Shown one piece after another: positions 9,539 through 16,716 of a stretch of DNA of 28,500 nt. Source of the stretch: an uncultured Collinsella sp. (GTDB taxonomy: Bacteria > Actinomycetota > Coriobacteriia > Coriobacteriales > Coriobacteriaceae); the NCBI GenBank assembly GCA_902464645.1, contig CABQKL010000012.1, positions 1 through 28,500 of the forward strand, in the 5' to 3' direction. The notes below the pieces were generated by a model that was given only the letters and a program-made list of their open reading frames with translations, was not told where the DNA came from and did no database searches. A program made the position numbers and the translations under genes. Position 1 is the first letter of the stretch. The number at the start of each line of letters is the position of its first letter.

Positions 9539-10444
9539 CTACTGCTGCTCCATGGTGTAACCGTAGTCACTGCTCATTTTTTGCAAATACTCGACCAGGC
9601 TGCTGCTCGTGTCGCTGTCGTACAAGATCTTGCCAACACAATTGGGTGTAAAAGTGAAATGGAAGGCATCTTCCCTGCCTGCCCCGCACAGATTGAGTGT
9701 ATCGACTCTGCAACCGATCTTCAGGACCTTGAGGTTCACATCACCCGACAGGTCAAGCGTCCCAATACTGCCATCAAGGCCTTCGATCTGGACGTTCGTC
9801 AACGAGGACATGTTTTTGGCATTCAAGGTATCGACGGGGCTCTCGAGCCTGTTTATGGTAACGCGCTGTAGCTGAGGAAAACGTGTGAGATCAACCTGAG
9901 GCACCGAGCAGTCGCCAATGGACAGATGAGTGATATTGCTAATGGAGCTTATGTCGTAGCTTTCGCTGTCGTAGTCGCCGATGCCAAACGTCGTGATGTT
10001 GTGGAAGTTGGCCAACAGCGGAAGCGAATCAAACGACTCGACGTCGATTGAGCTAGCTTCATCCGCAGTCTCTTGCGAAATATTGCCGTCCTCATCTGCA
10101 TCGAGCGCTAAGTCCGAGCGCAGCGCCTCGTCCGTAATCTCATCGAGCGTGAGCACTGTGGCCTTTTTCGCTTCTTCCTGGTGGCGCTCTTCTTTTTCCT
10201 TTTTACGCTGAGCGCGCGCCGCCTCGTCTTCTTGCTGCTGTTTGACCTCGGCACGCTGCTCGGTCTGCCGATTTGTGTCGGAAATGCCGCTTGTGATGGA
10301 CGTGACCGCCACAATGGCAATGATTACCACCACGGCAAGGACAACCGCTACGCGCGGACCGCCCAAGCGGTTCACGATATCGTTGATATCCGATCCGTTG
10401 GACCCGGCGCCCCCGCGGTCAGACCCGTTCTGATTAATTGCCAT
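9539..10444 (-). CDS. Membrane-anchored EF-hand/LRR-like protein (paralogue 2)
   Basis: 301 aa with the same plan as the downstream gene: short cytoplasmic part, membrane helix (about 31-52), then outside a charged coiled coil (about 58-95, rich in Q, E, K, R), an EF-hand-like loop starting D-A-D-E-D-G (115 on) whose acidic residue falls at position 11 instead of 12, and leucine-rich segments. Both paralogues share the pattern ITDxxL...DxDxDG before the LRR region, so they arose by tandem duplication. The start at 10444 has GGAGGGGGA upstream. Calcium binding is less certain here because of the shifted Glu. The coiled coil could mediate oligomerisation. Confidence 0.85.
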   Translation of the reverse strand: MAINQNGSDRGGAGSNGSDINDIVNRLGGPRVAVVLAVVVIIAIVAVTSITSGISDTNRQTEQRAEVKQQQEDEAARAQRKKEKEERHQEEAKKATVLTLDEITDEALRSDLALDADEDGNISQETADEASSIDVESFDSLPLLANFHNITTFGIGDYDSESYDISSISNITHLSIGDCSVPQVDLTRFPQLQRVTINRLESPVDTLNAKNMSSLTNVQIEGLDGSIGTLDLSGDVNLKVLKIGCRVDTLNLCGAGREDAFHFTFTPNCVGKILYDSDTSSSLVEYLQKMSSDYGYTMEQQ

Positions 10445-10445
10445 C

Positions 10446-11155
10446 CGTGTTTCCCCCTCCGCCGCCTACAGGCGGTCCTTGTCGAAGTAGTCAGCGTCGC
10501 GCCAGTCGCCGCGCCAGCGGTAGGCATGGGCGTTCTCGCGCGACCAGTCGCTCAGGCGGCGCAGGATGAAGCGGCTCATGTCGTCCGCGAGCGGCTCGAT
10601 CGGCCCCACGCGCCGCGCCTCGGCCGCCTGCTCCCAGAACGAGTACGCCATGAGGTAGAACGTGCCGGCGTCGACGTAGTCGCCCGGGTAGGCGGGGTCG
10701 TCGAACCAGCCGTGCGTGTCGGGCGTGCCGTTTTGCTCGCATCACTCCGCCACGTTGAGGGCGAGGCTCATCAGGGTCGTGTAGTCCTGCGGGTCGCCCG
10801 AGGCGAGCGCCTCGTGCAGGTTGGACATGGGGCCCTCGGCGCCGTAGGCCGGGTAGTACAGGTCCCAGATCCTCGACGCCGCGTCGTCAGTGAGCTCCAT
10901 CTGCGAGGGGCGGTCGCCCAGGCCGTCGTCGTAGACGGGCGCGTTGGGATCCTCCCCCGTGAAGGCCCCGACGCCGTAATCGAGCGTGGAGGCGCTGTTG
11001 CGGGCGCCGCGGGTCGCGCGGGCCATGGAGCCGAAGACCGAGTAGCCGCTGTGGTAGCCGCGGACCGTCTCGGTGACGAGCCGGCGCAGGCTGAAGTTCG
11101 CGTGCGCACGGTCGCGGGCCTCGCGGGTGGCGGCGGAACCGCGGAAGAAATACGT
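10446..11155. other. High-G+C segment within the operon (possible recombinant patch)
   Basis: By eye, third codon positions here are almost all G or C, clearly richer than the flanking genes, which use T and A freely. The change is abrupt near 11155, just after the second membrane segment of the gene at 10742-11707, and ends at the intergenic gap near 10446. It coincides with the soluble C-terminal half of that gene, including the part after the TGA. This looks like replacement by DNA from a higher-G+C relative. Confidence 0.55.
10466..10741 (-). pseudogene. 3' fragment of the membrane protein gene, separated by in-frame TGA
   Basis: Directly after the TGA at 10744-10742 the same reading frame continues for 91 codons: CEQNGTPDTHGWFDDPAY..., ending DYFDKDRL and TAG (10468-10466). 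The sequence is rich in W, Y, F and D with normal protein composition, as expected for the real C-terminus of the upstream gene. No Shine-Dalgarno and no early start are visible, only an internal ATG at 10651. Reading the TGA as TGG gives a smooth NVAE-W-CEQNG junction, so a single G-to-A nonsense change is the simplest explanation. Suppression or recoding is possible but unsupported. Confidence 0.6.
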
Positions 11156-11707
11156 GGCGCCGATGATTAGCTGCTTAATGATCAGGCTCAACGGGCCGGC
11201 AATGATTTCCGTCAAAACTACGAGAAGACCAATGAATACAACAGCACCCAGAGCGAATGGATTGAATGCGCTATACCCCGGCGCCGGAAGCCCCGTATGC
11301 AGCACATCGTCTCCGCCAGTGTTCAAGTACATGCGGTACCAGACCGAGCAGAGCCCCCAAACCGTAAAAATACGCAGCGGGAAAAACCGAACAATGGTGG
11401 GAATCGCGTCCACGATGCGCGAAAGATTGATGTTAAAGCGAGGGCGATTCGCACCCTCGTTGTTTACCGGAGTAGCTGCCTCCGGATCGCCCGGAAGAGG
11501 CACGCCGGCGCGTCGCGCACGCAGGCGGTCGAGACGCTCCTGAGTAGAAACCGTTTGAGCCTGCGGTACTTCTGACGAAATGGACACTCCCGCAGTCTCA
11601 CCCGCGAACGACGTCGCGTCCTCTTGCTGTCCCTCAGCACGAGCACTATAAAGACGGGCGAGACGCTCTTGCGCCGACAGGCCCTCTTGCTGTTTATCGT
11701 TTGCCAT
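10742..11707 (-). CDS. Membrane protein truncated by an in-frame TGA
   Basis: 321 aa to the TGA; 413 residue positions if read through to 10466. The N-terminus has two copies of a helical motif QERLxRLxxxRA (about 13-24 and 56-67), then hydrophobic segments at about 108-128 and 150-187 (one long or two short helices), then a soluble C-terminal region. The start at 11707 is chosen for GAAGG nine bases upstream; a GTG at 11722 is less likely. It follows the PH-like gene by 18 bp. The C-terminal half differs in base composition from the N-terminal half (see the high-G+C segment). Function unknown. The protein made here may be inactive or may work in truncated form. Confidence 0.75.
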   Translation of the reverse strand: MANDKQQEGLSAQERLARLYSARAEGQQEDATSFAGETAGVSISSEVPQAQTVSTQERLDRLRARRAGVPLPGDPEAATPVNNEGANRPRFNINLSRIVDAIPTIVRFFPLRIFTVWGLCSVWYRMYLNTGGDDVLHTGLPAPGYSAFNPFALGAVVFIGLLVVLTEIIAGPLSLIIKQLIIGATYFFRGSAATREARDRAHANFSLRRLVTETVRGYHSGYSVFGSMARATRGARNSASTLDYGVGAFTGEDPNAPVYDDGLGDRPSQMELTDDAASRIWDLYYPAYGAEGPMSNLHEALASGDPQDYTTLMSLALNVAE

Positions 11708-11725
11708 ATGTTTTGCCTTCACCTA

Positions 11726-12352
11726 TTAGTAATGGAAGTGCGTCTGGGCATAGCGGTTAAGCGCATACCCAAACTCCCTGGTCACCGTCTTGATAGTGTG
11801 CGTCTCCATCTTTCTGGTCTGAGGATTACGCCGGTTAAAGACGAACGTGGGCATAAAGCCGCTCACTTCTTGAAACCCGCTCAGCGAATTAAAGGGGATG
11901 ATAATCGGCGGATTGGAATTGCCCGGAGCGAAAAGCCTGCCCGCCACCGCCTTGCTATGACCCAAGCCTGGAACGAGCGACTTGACCACAGAATGGTTAT
12001 CGAGCGTTGACCCCTCACGCTTGGCGATAATCTCAAGGTGGTTCTCGTAAATCCTAATGGAACATGGACGCCCATCGTACGAGCCCAAGCCCTCATTGAT
12101 CACCACGTCGTTTCGAATCTCACGTTGAGCCATGTTCGAACGAGAGTGCGCATTGGCTTGAGAGCCGCGCTGGGACGCCACGTTCTCAATACCCAACATG
12201 TCATCAAAGGCGGCCATGGCGCGTCGCTCGGTGTCATGGAGACCGTCATTGCGTTGCGGTGTATTGGGAACCTGCGGTCGAGGCACCACCGGTCGCTGTT
12301 GGCGACCATTATTGGAATCCGAGAAAAGATTCCCCAGTCGTAGCGTGGGCAT
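11726..12352 (-). CDS. Conserved-looking protein, possible PH-like domain
   Basis: 208 aa. The first 70 residues are polar and probably disordered (N, Q, P, R). Residues about 82-200 alternate short beta-like stretches (SIRIYENHLEIIAK, PIIIPFNSLSGFQEV, TFVFNRR, METHTIKTV) and end in an amphipathic helix (TREFGYALNRYAQ), the order expected of a bacterial PH-like fold. This is a fold guess from pattern only. No membrane helix. The start at 12352 has AGGAG upstream. It lies 99 bp downstream of the giant kinase gene, behind a hairpin that may reduce its expression. Confidence 0.75.
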   Translation of the reverse strand: MPTLRLGNLFSDSNNGRQQRPVVPRPQVPNTPQRNDGLHDTERRAMAAFDDMLGIENVASQRGSQANAHSRSNMAQREIRNDVVINEGLGSYDGRPCSIRIYENHLEIIAKREGSTLDNHSVVKSLVPGLGHSKAVAGRLFAPGNSNPPIIIPFNSLSGFQEVSGFMPTFVFNRRNPQTRKMETHTIKTVTREFGYALNRYAQTHFHY

Positions 12353-12383
12353 ACCATACTCCTATCGTTTATCAAAATTAACA

Positions 12384-12418
12384 GGTCACCAAGGAGTCAG
12401 AAACCCTCCTTGGCGACC
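12384..12418 (-). terminator. Hairpin between kinase and PH-like gene (attenuator or weak terminator)
   Basis: GGTCACCAAGGAG (12384-12396) pairs with CTCCTTGGCGACC (12406-12418), 12 of 13 positions, nine-base loop. Only a short TTTT follows on the minus strand. It sits in the largest gap (99 bp) of the operon, so it may split the operon into a strongly transcribed front half and a weaker back half. Confidence 0.45.
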
Positions 12419-12451
12419 CAAAACAGTTCATGAAAAGAGCGACCCGCTCTA

Positions 12452-15400
12452 TTAGGCGGAAAGGAAAAGGTAGAAGAAGAACGCGCAGATACCAAAGCCA
12501 ATCAGCATCACAATAAATCCGAAGATACTAAGCAGCTGTGCAATGGTCACGATACCCCAGAGGAAAAACTCGATGACGATCGGCAGGATCCAAGAGAAAA
12601 GCCAGGTGCGAATCGACTTCGCACTACCGGGGTGAGCATCGTCTCCAAAGAGAAGCATGACCGTCATCCCACCGATGAGAATCGCCATTACTACGTCAAG
12701 CTTGGTAAACGTGTCGCCATCAACAAACATCGTTCCCATAAACCCAAAGGCGCTGGTGACAAGCGGAACGAAAACGACCAAGCGGCCAGCATAGCGTCCC
12801 AGTCTGTCCATCAACTGCGGATCCATGTAAAACGCCGCCGGCGCACGACCACTTGAAAATGCAAGCGAACCGACCTGAGCAAGAGGCTTGTCGTCTGCCG
12901 ACATCGCAAGCTCCTCAAAAACCTGCCCCTTACGATCGGCAAACTCAACGAGCTGGAGCAAATATCGTTCAAGCGCATCCGAATTGGCATCGATATCGTT
13001 CCTAAGCGCGCTAACACGATCGGCGGCCGAATAAGAGCGCAGAAGATTGAGAGCGAGAAAACCAAAGCAGCCAATAAACGCAACCGCCAGGAAAATGCCC
13101 GCAAGCGGACCAAACGAACCCCAAGAAACAATCAGCTGACCAAAGGCACCACGGGAGCACATGATAAGGATGCAGTAAAGAAGCGCCACAAGAACGGTAT
13201 ACATCAAAACACCCCGCTGCTCCTTCTTTATGGCAGCAGCGCGAGCATCGCTATCGGCAATACCCTCAACGACACCGTAATCGCGTGTATCCTGCTCGAT
13301 AGCGGCCTTTAAGGAGCCGTCTGCAACACCGCGGCTATCCTCGAGGAACTCAGCATATTCGGCAGAGGAGATCAAGCTTTCATCTGCAAGAAGCCTTACG
13401 CCGCGAGCCGCGAGCAACCGCTCGTCAACGCCTTGGGATATAAGCTCGGCCACATAGCCGCGTGGCACGGCATCGTCGCCGACCTGAGCGCAAAACAGCG
13501 CATTGCGCGTACAGGGGCGCGTTCCGTGCTTTCCGTCGACTTCCCAGCCGTTCACATACGGAACAGGCGTGAGCTCCATATCTTCCCGAAGCTTGATTCC
13601 CTCAAGACGCGCGTTGGAACCAGCCTGGATGAGCATGGAAACGGCAGTGTTTGCCGGCGGATTCAATCCGAGCAGGGCAATTTTAACCGCCTCGCCCACA
13701 GAGCCTTGGGCCGAGTCGTAGAGGTCGGTGTGGGCGGCAAGCCACAGCCAAGCAGCATAGCTACCAAACTTACGATAAAACGCGCGCACCGCTTTCTTAT
13801 TGACCGCGACCTTATCCATATAATCGATCACGACATCTATATCGACGGCTCCGTGCGAAGTTGCCGCATCTCGAGCCGAGATAATTGCCGCCATCTCAGA
13901 AACGCCCGTAAAATTGAGCAAGAATTCATCCAGCTTGTGAGCCGACGAGCAAACGCCAAAAAACGCCGCCGGACGATTAACAACCGACATAAGCACCGTC
14001 TGAGCAGCAGAACTTTTCTCCTCGTTGCGCGTCAGCAACCCCTTGAATAAACAAGCAGCGAAATGAGGATCACTCGAGTGCAGCGCCAACTTTTCGAGTT
14101 CATGAATATCGGCAGCAAGCTTTGCGCGTTCATCGTTGAGATCGTTGTCTTGAGAAAGAATGCGGGATAAAAATCCCGAAGGCAGCACGCCTGACGATTT
14201 TGACCCGTCGAGACCGGACAGAACGGCGTAGCGATCAATTTCGGTGACATCCATCTTGGCGATGCGTGCCGGAAGGGCATCGCTCGCATCGGTGAGCGAG
14301 ACATCCTCGCCGCGCCACGACATAATCTTGCCGTTGGACATCTCATAGATTACGCAAGCAAGGGCCAGGTCGGGATTGGACGCTGTCTGGATATCCTCTT
14401 CGACCAACTGGTGAATCCTGGTCTGCAGGTCATTTTCACCCCAGTCACCCATCAGGTTTTCGAGCTGCTGCTGGCTCATGCGAAGCTTGGCCTCGTCCCA
14501 ATTGGAGGACAGCGTGCGAGCGAGCAACACCGGATCGCTATACAGCTTGCCGGCAAACTCGTAAGGTTTGCGTGCGCTACCGGCATCCATGGTGGGAAGT
14601 TTGCGATAGAAATTATCTGGGTCGGCCATCCAGTCTTTAACCTCTTCATAGCCAAAACGCTCGCCCGAAAGCTCAAACGTCAGGCCCTTGAGGAGGTTTC
14701 CCAAGGTCGCATCTTCCGGATGGTTGAAGTCTGCAGGCTCGCCCGTCTCTTGGCGATCGGAAAGCGTATTGTCGTTTATGAACTCCTGCAGCGGATGGAC
14801 ATTGTTTTCGTAGAGCGTCCAGATCGTGTAGCCAAACGAATACCAGTCGTTTCGAGGGTCGACCATGCCACCACGACCGGGCGTGTAGCCGTCGGAGCGC
14901 GTCATGGTGTTCGTCAGTCGGCTGTCAAATCCGGCAAGCGAGCGGGCGGAGCCATAATCTCCAAGCACGATCTGCTTGTCGTACAGGTAGACGTTCTGCG
15001 GCTTAATGTCACGATGGACAATGCCAAGCTCGGTATGGAGCAACTCGATTGCCTGACTGAGCTCGGGAATCACGCGGCTCTTAACCATATTCTTGCTACG
15101 GGGACGATCAAAAAGGCATGTGGCCAGCGGCGTAATGGAAACATCCCACAGCTGAGGAGCCGCAGCACCCACTTCGGTCGCGCTCAGGCCCTGGTGCAGA
15201 TAGGCAAAGATGGGCAGCAGATGCGTTTGAGACACGGGGCGGCCATTAAGCCCCATTACGGCGCTTACCACCTTTTGATATGCCGAACGCTCGGCGCCCA
15301 CAAGAGGCTTAAAGACCTTGGCAACGCATGCCAAACCATCGCTCACCCGCTCGGCGGCAACAATGGTAGATTGACCGCCATGGCCAATGACCTGTCCCAA

Positions 15401-15952
15401 ATGAATAATAAACCGCTGCCCGTCATTCGAGACAACCGTCGCATCCTCCGCAACAAAAGGCGAGGCAGATGCAGCGGCAGCATGTGCGCCCCCACGAGAA
15501 ACGGTCACCGTTTCACCGTTGGGACTGGCCGTGGCGCCGCGCGAGACAGTTACCGTCTGGCCGTCGGGGCTCGCAGCGCGCGGCACCGTGACAGTTTCGC
15601 CTGCCACAGAAGTACCAGGGCGTGAAACAGTAACGGTCTTGCCGTCGGCGGACGCACCAACAGACGGCCTCGCAATCGTTACCGTTTCACCATTCGATTC
15701 GGTCATCGGGCGACGCACCGTTACGGTTTCGTTTGTCGATGGCGTACCGTCGCGGCGGACGGTGACCGTTTCACCAGATGCCGGAGCGTCGGCTCGACGC
15801 ACCGTCGCGGTCTCTCCAGGTGCAGAAGTCTGGCCACCACGGTTCACGGTAACCGTCTCTCCCCCTACGGGCGCATTCCCGCGGCGCACCGTTACGGTCT
15901 CATCATTGTCATTGCCGCCATCTCGGCGTACCGTAATCGTCTCATCAGACAT
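12452..15952 (-). CDS. Giant Ser/Thr protein kinase with Thr-repeat N-terminus and multi-pass membrane C-terminus
   Basis: 1166 aa. Residues 1-153 hold eleven repeats of the form (G/D/N)-x-T-V-T-V-x-R, a long row of possible phosphorylation sites. The kinase domain follows: glycine loop GHGGQS (190-195), AxK lysine K212, HRDIKPQN (313-320), and DYG (332-334) in place of DFG; all catalytic residues are present. A helical region of about 500 residues leads to six or seven membrane helices near 914-934, 941-975, 1054-1076, 1087-1104 and 1114-1166. The start at 15952 has GGAG upstream and is two bases from the PP2C stop, giving a kinase/phosphatase pair. Predicted role: membrane-bound threonine kinase, perhaps autophosphorylating its N-terminal repeats for FHA proteins of the cluster (inference). 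PpkA-like in context only. Confidence 0.92.
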   Translation of the reverse strand: MSDETITVRRDGGNDNDETVTVRRGNAPVGGETVTVNRGGQTSAPGETATVRRADAPASGETVTVRRDGTPSTNETVTVRRPMTESNGETVTIARPSVGASADGKTVTVSRPGTSVAGETVTVPRAASPDGQTVTVSRGATASPNGETVTVSRGGAHAAAASASPFVAEDATVVSNDGQRFIIHLGQVIGHGGQSTIVAAERVSDGLACVAKVFKPLVGAERSAYQKVVSAVMGLNGRPVSQTHLLPIFAYLHQGLSATEVGAAAPQLWDVSITPLATCLFDRPRSKNMVKSRVIPELSQAIELLHTELGIVHRDIKPQNVYLYDKQIVLGDYGSARSLAGFDSRLTNTMTRSDGYTPGRGGMVDPRNDWYSFGYTIWTLYENNVHPLQEFINDNTLSDRQETGEPADFNHPEDATLGNLLKGLTFELSGERFGYEEVKDWMADPDNFYRKLPTMDAGSARKPYEFAGKLYSDPVLLARTLSSNWDEAKLRMSQQQLENLMGDWGENDLQTRIHQLVEEDIQTASNPDLALACVIYEMSNGKIMSWRGEDVSLTDASDALPARIAKMDVTEIDRYAVLSGLDGSKSSGVLPSGFLSRILSQDNDLNDERAKLAADIHELEKLALHSSDPHFAACLFKGLLTRNEEKSSAAQTVLMSVVNRPAAFFGVCSSAHKLDEFLLNFTGVSEMAAIISARDAATSHGAVDIDVVIDYMDKVAVNKKAVRAFYRKFGSYAAWLWLAAHTDLYDSAQGSVGEAVKIALLGLNPPANTAVSMLIQAGSNARLEGIKLREDMELTPVPYVNGWEVDGKHGTRPCTRNALFCAQVGDDAVPRGYVAELISQGVDERLLAARGVRLLADESLISSAEYAEFLEDSRGVADGSLKAAIEQDTRDYGVVEGIADSDARAAAIKKEQRGVLMYTVLVALLYCILIMCSRGAFGQLIVSWGSFGPLAGIFLAVAFIGCFGFLALNLLRSYSAADRVSALRNDIDANSDALERYLLQLVEFADRKGQVFEELAMSADDKPLAQVGSLAFSSGRAPAAFYMDPQLMDRLGRYAGRLVVFVPLVTSAFGFMGTMFVDGDTFTKLDVVMAILIGGMTVMLLFGDDAHPGSAKSIRTWLFSWILPIVIEFFLWGIVTIAQLLSIFGFIVMLIGFGICAFFFYLFLSA

Positions 15953-15954
15953 GA

Positions 15955-16716
15955 CTACTCCCCTACCTCAATTACAATCAGCGTCGCATCGTCCGTCGAG
16001 CCGTTCACCCGAGCCTCGGCATATAGTTCTTCGCACAACTGTGCGCATGTCGAATTGCTCGCAAGCATCTGCTGCAAACGCTCCTGCGCAATCTGCCCAT
16101 CGATACCATCGGAACAGATCAGATAGCGATCGCCCGGAAGCATCACGGTCGTCTTGACCTCTAGATTGCGACCGCCCTGATTGAGTCCAATCGCGAGCTC
16201 AATACAATGCGAAACGGCGTCGTCTCTGTATTCAGCGCCAACGCCGCCCACGCGCCGCTCAGGCGTGTGGTCACAGCTAAGCACGGCAAGCACACCGCCA
16301 CGCAGTCGGTACACGCGAGAATCGCCGGCATTAAAAACAGCACCGTGCCCGTCAGGAGCAACCACGAGGCCGGCAACCGTGGATGCGGCAACAGACAGTC
16401 CATAGCGAGCCGCATACGTCTCAACATCGTTCTCGGCTCGCTCGCCCGCCATGCGTAGGCGCTCCTGTAACGCGTTGACAGCATCGGTATCAAAGACGCG
16501 CACGGCCTGCGCAAACGCCTGAGCAGCAAGCGTCGAGGCGGCCGCTCCGTGCCCGCCTTCGCTCACACCGTCAAAGACTGCCATGCAGCCCATCTCGCGC
16601 TCGCCATCGCCCACCAGACCATAGCAAAGGACGTTGCCGTCAAGAAGCAAGCGGTCCTCGTTGACGGGGTGATTGGTTCCCGCTTGAGTTTTTGCTGCAG
16701 CGACAAACTTCGTCAT
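15955..16716 (-). CDS. PP2C-family Ser/Thr protein phosphatase
   Basis: 253 aa, Mn/Mg-dependent phosphatase of the PPM/PP2C family, soluble. Visible metal and catalytic motifs: NED (19-21), FDGVSEGGHG (48-57), NAGDSRVYRL (129-138), CSDGI (201-205) and DDAT (242-245). This is the full set expected of an active single-domain enzyme of usual length. The start is the ATG at 16716, whose ATGA overlaps the stop of the ClpB-like gene (four-base overlap), with GGAGG nine bases upstream in the preceding coding end. It sits two bases before the giant kinase, so it probably reverses phosphorylation by the cluster kinases, like PppA with PpkA or PstP with PknB. Confidence 0.95.
   Translation of the reverse strand: MTKFVAAAKTQAGTNHPVNEDRLLLDGNVLCYGLVGDGEREMGCMAVFDGVSEGGHGAAASTLAAQAFAQAVRVFDTDAVNALQERLRMAGERAENDVETYAARYGLSVAASTVAGLVVAPDGHGAVFNAGDSRVYRLRGGVLAVLSCDHTPERRVGGVGAEYRDDAVSHCIELAIGLNQGGRNLEVKTTVMLPGDRYLICSDGIDGQIAQERLQQMLASNSTCAQLCEELYAEARVNGSTDDATLIVIEVGE

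Noticed and set aside
10742..10744. Selenocysteine codon
   Set aside because: A TGG-to-TGA change explains the frame more simply; no clear SECIS hairpin was seen and the family is not a redox enzyme.
10491..10745. Minus-strand frame starting at the ATG that overlaps the TGA
   Set aside because: The overlap looks like translational coupling, but the product is an Arg/Pro/His-rich low-complexity shadow; the original frame reads like real protein.
10181..11170. Plus-strand open frame of 329 codons
   Set aside because: Val/Arg/Ala-rich shadow across the high-G+C patch and the EF-hand paralogue; no ribosome-binding site.
14411..15625. Plus-strand open frame of 404 codons
   Set aside because: Antisense to the kinase domain and TVTV repeats of the giant kinase.
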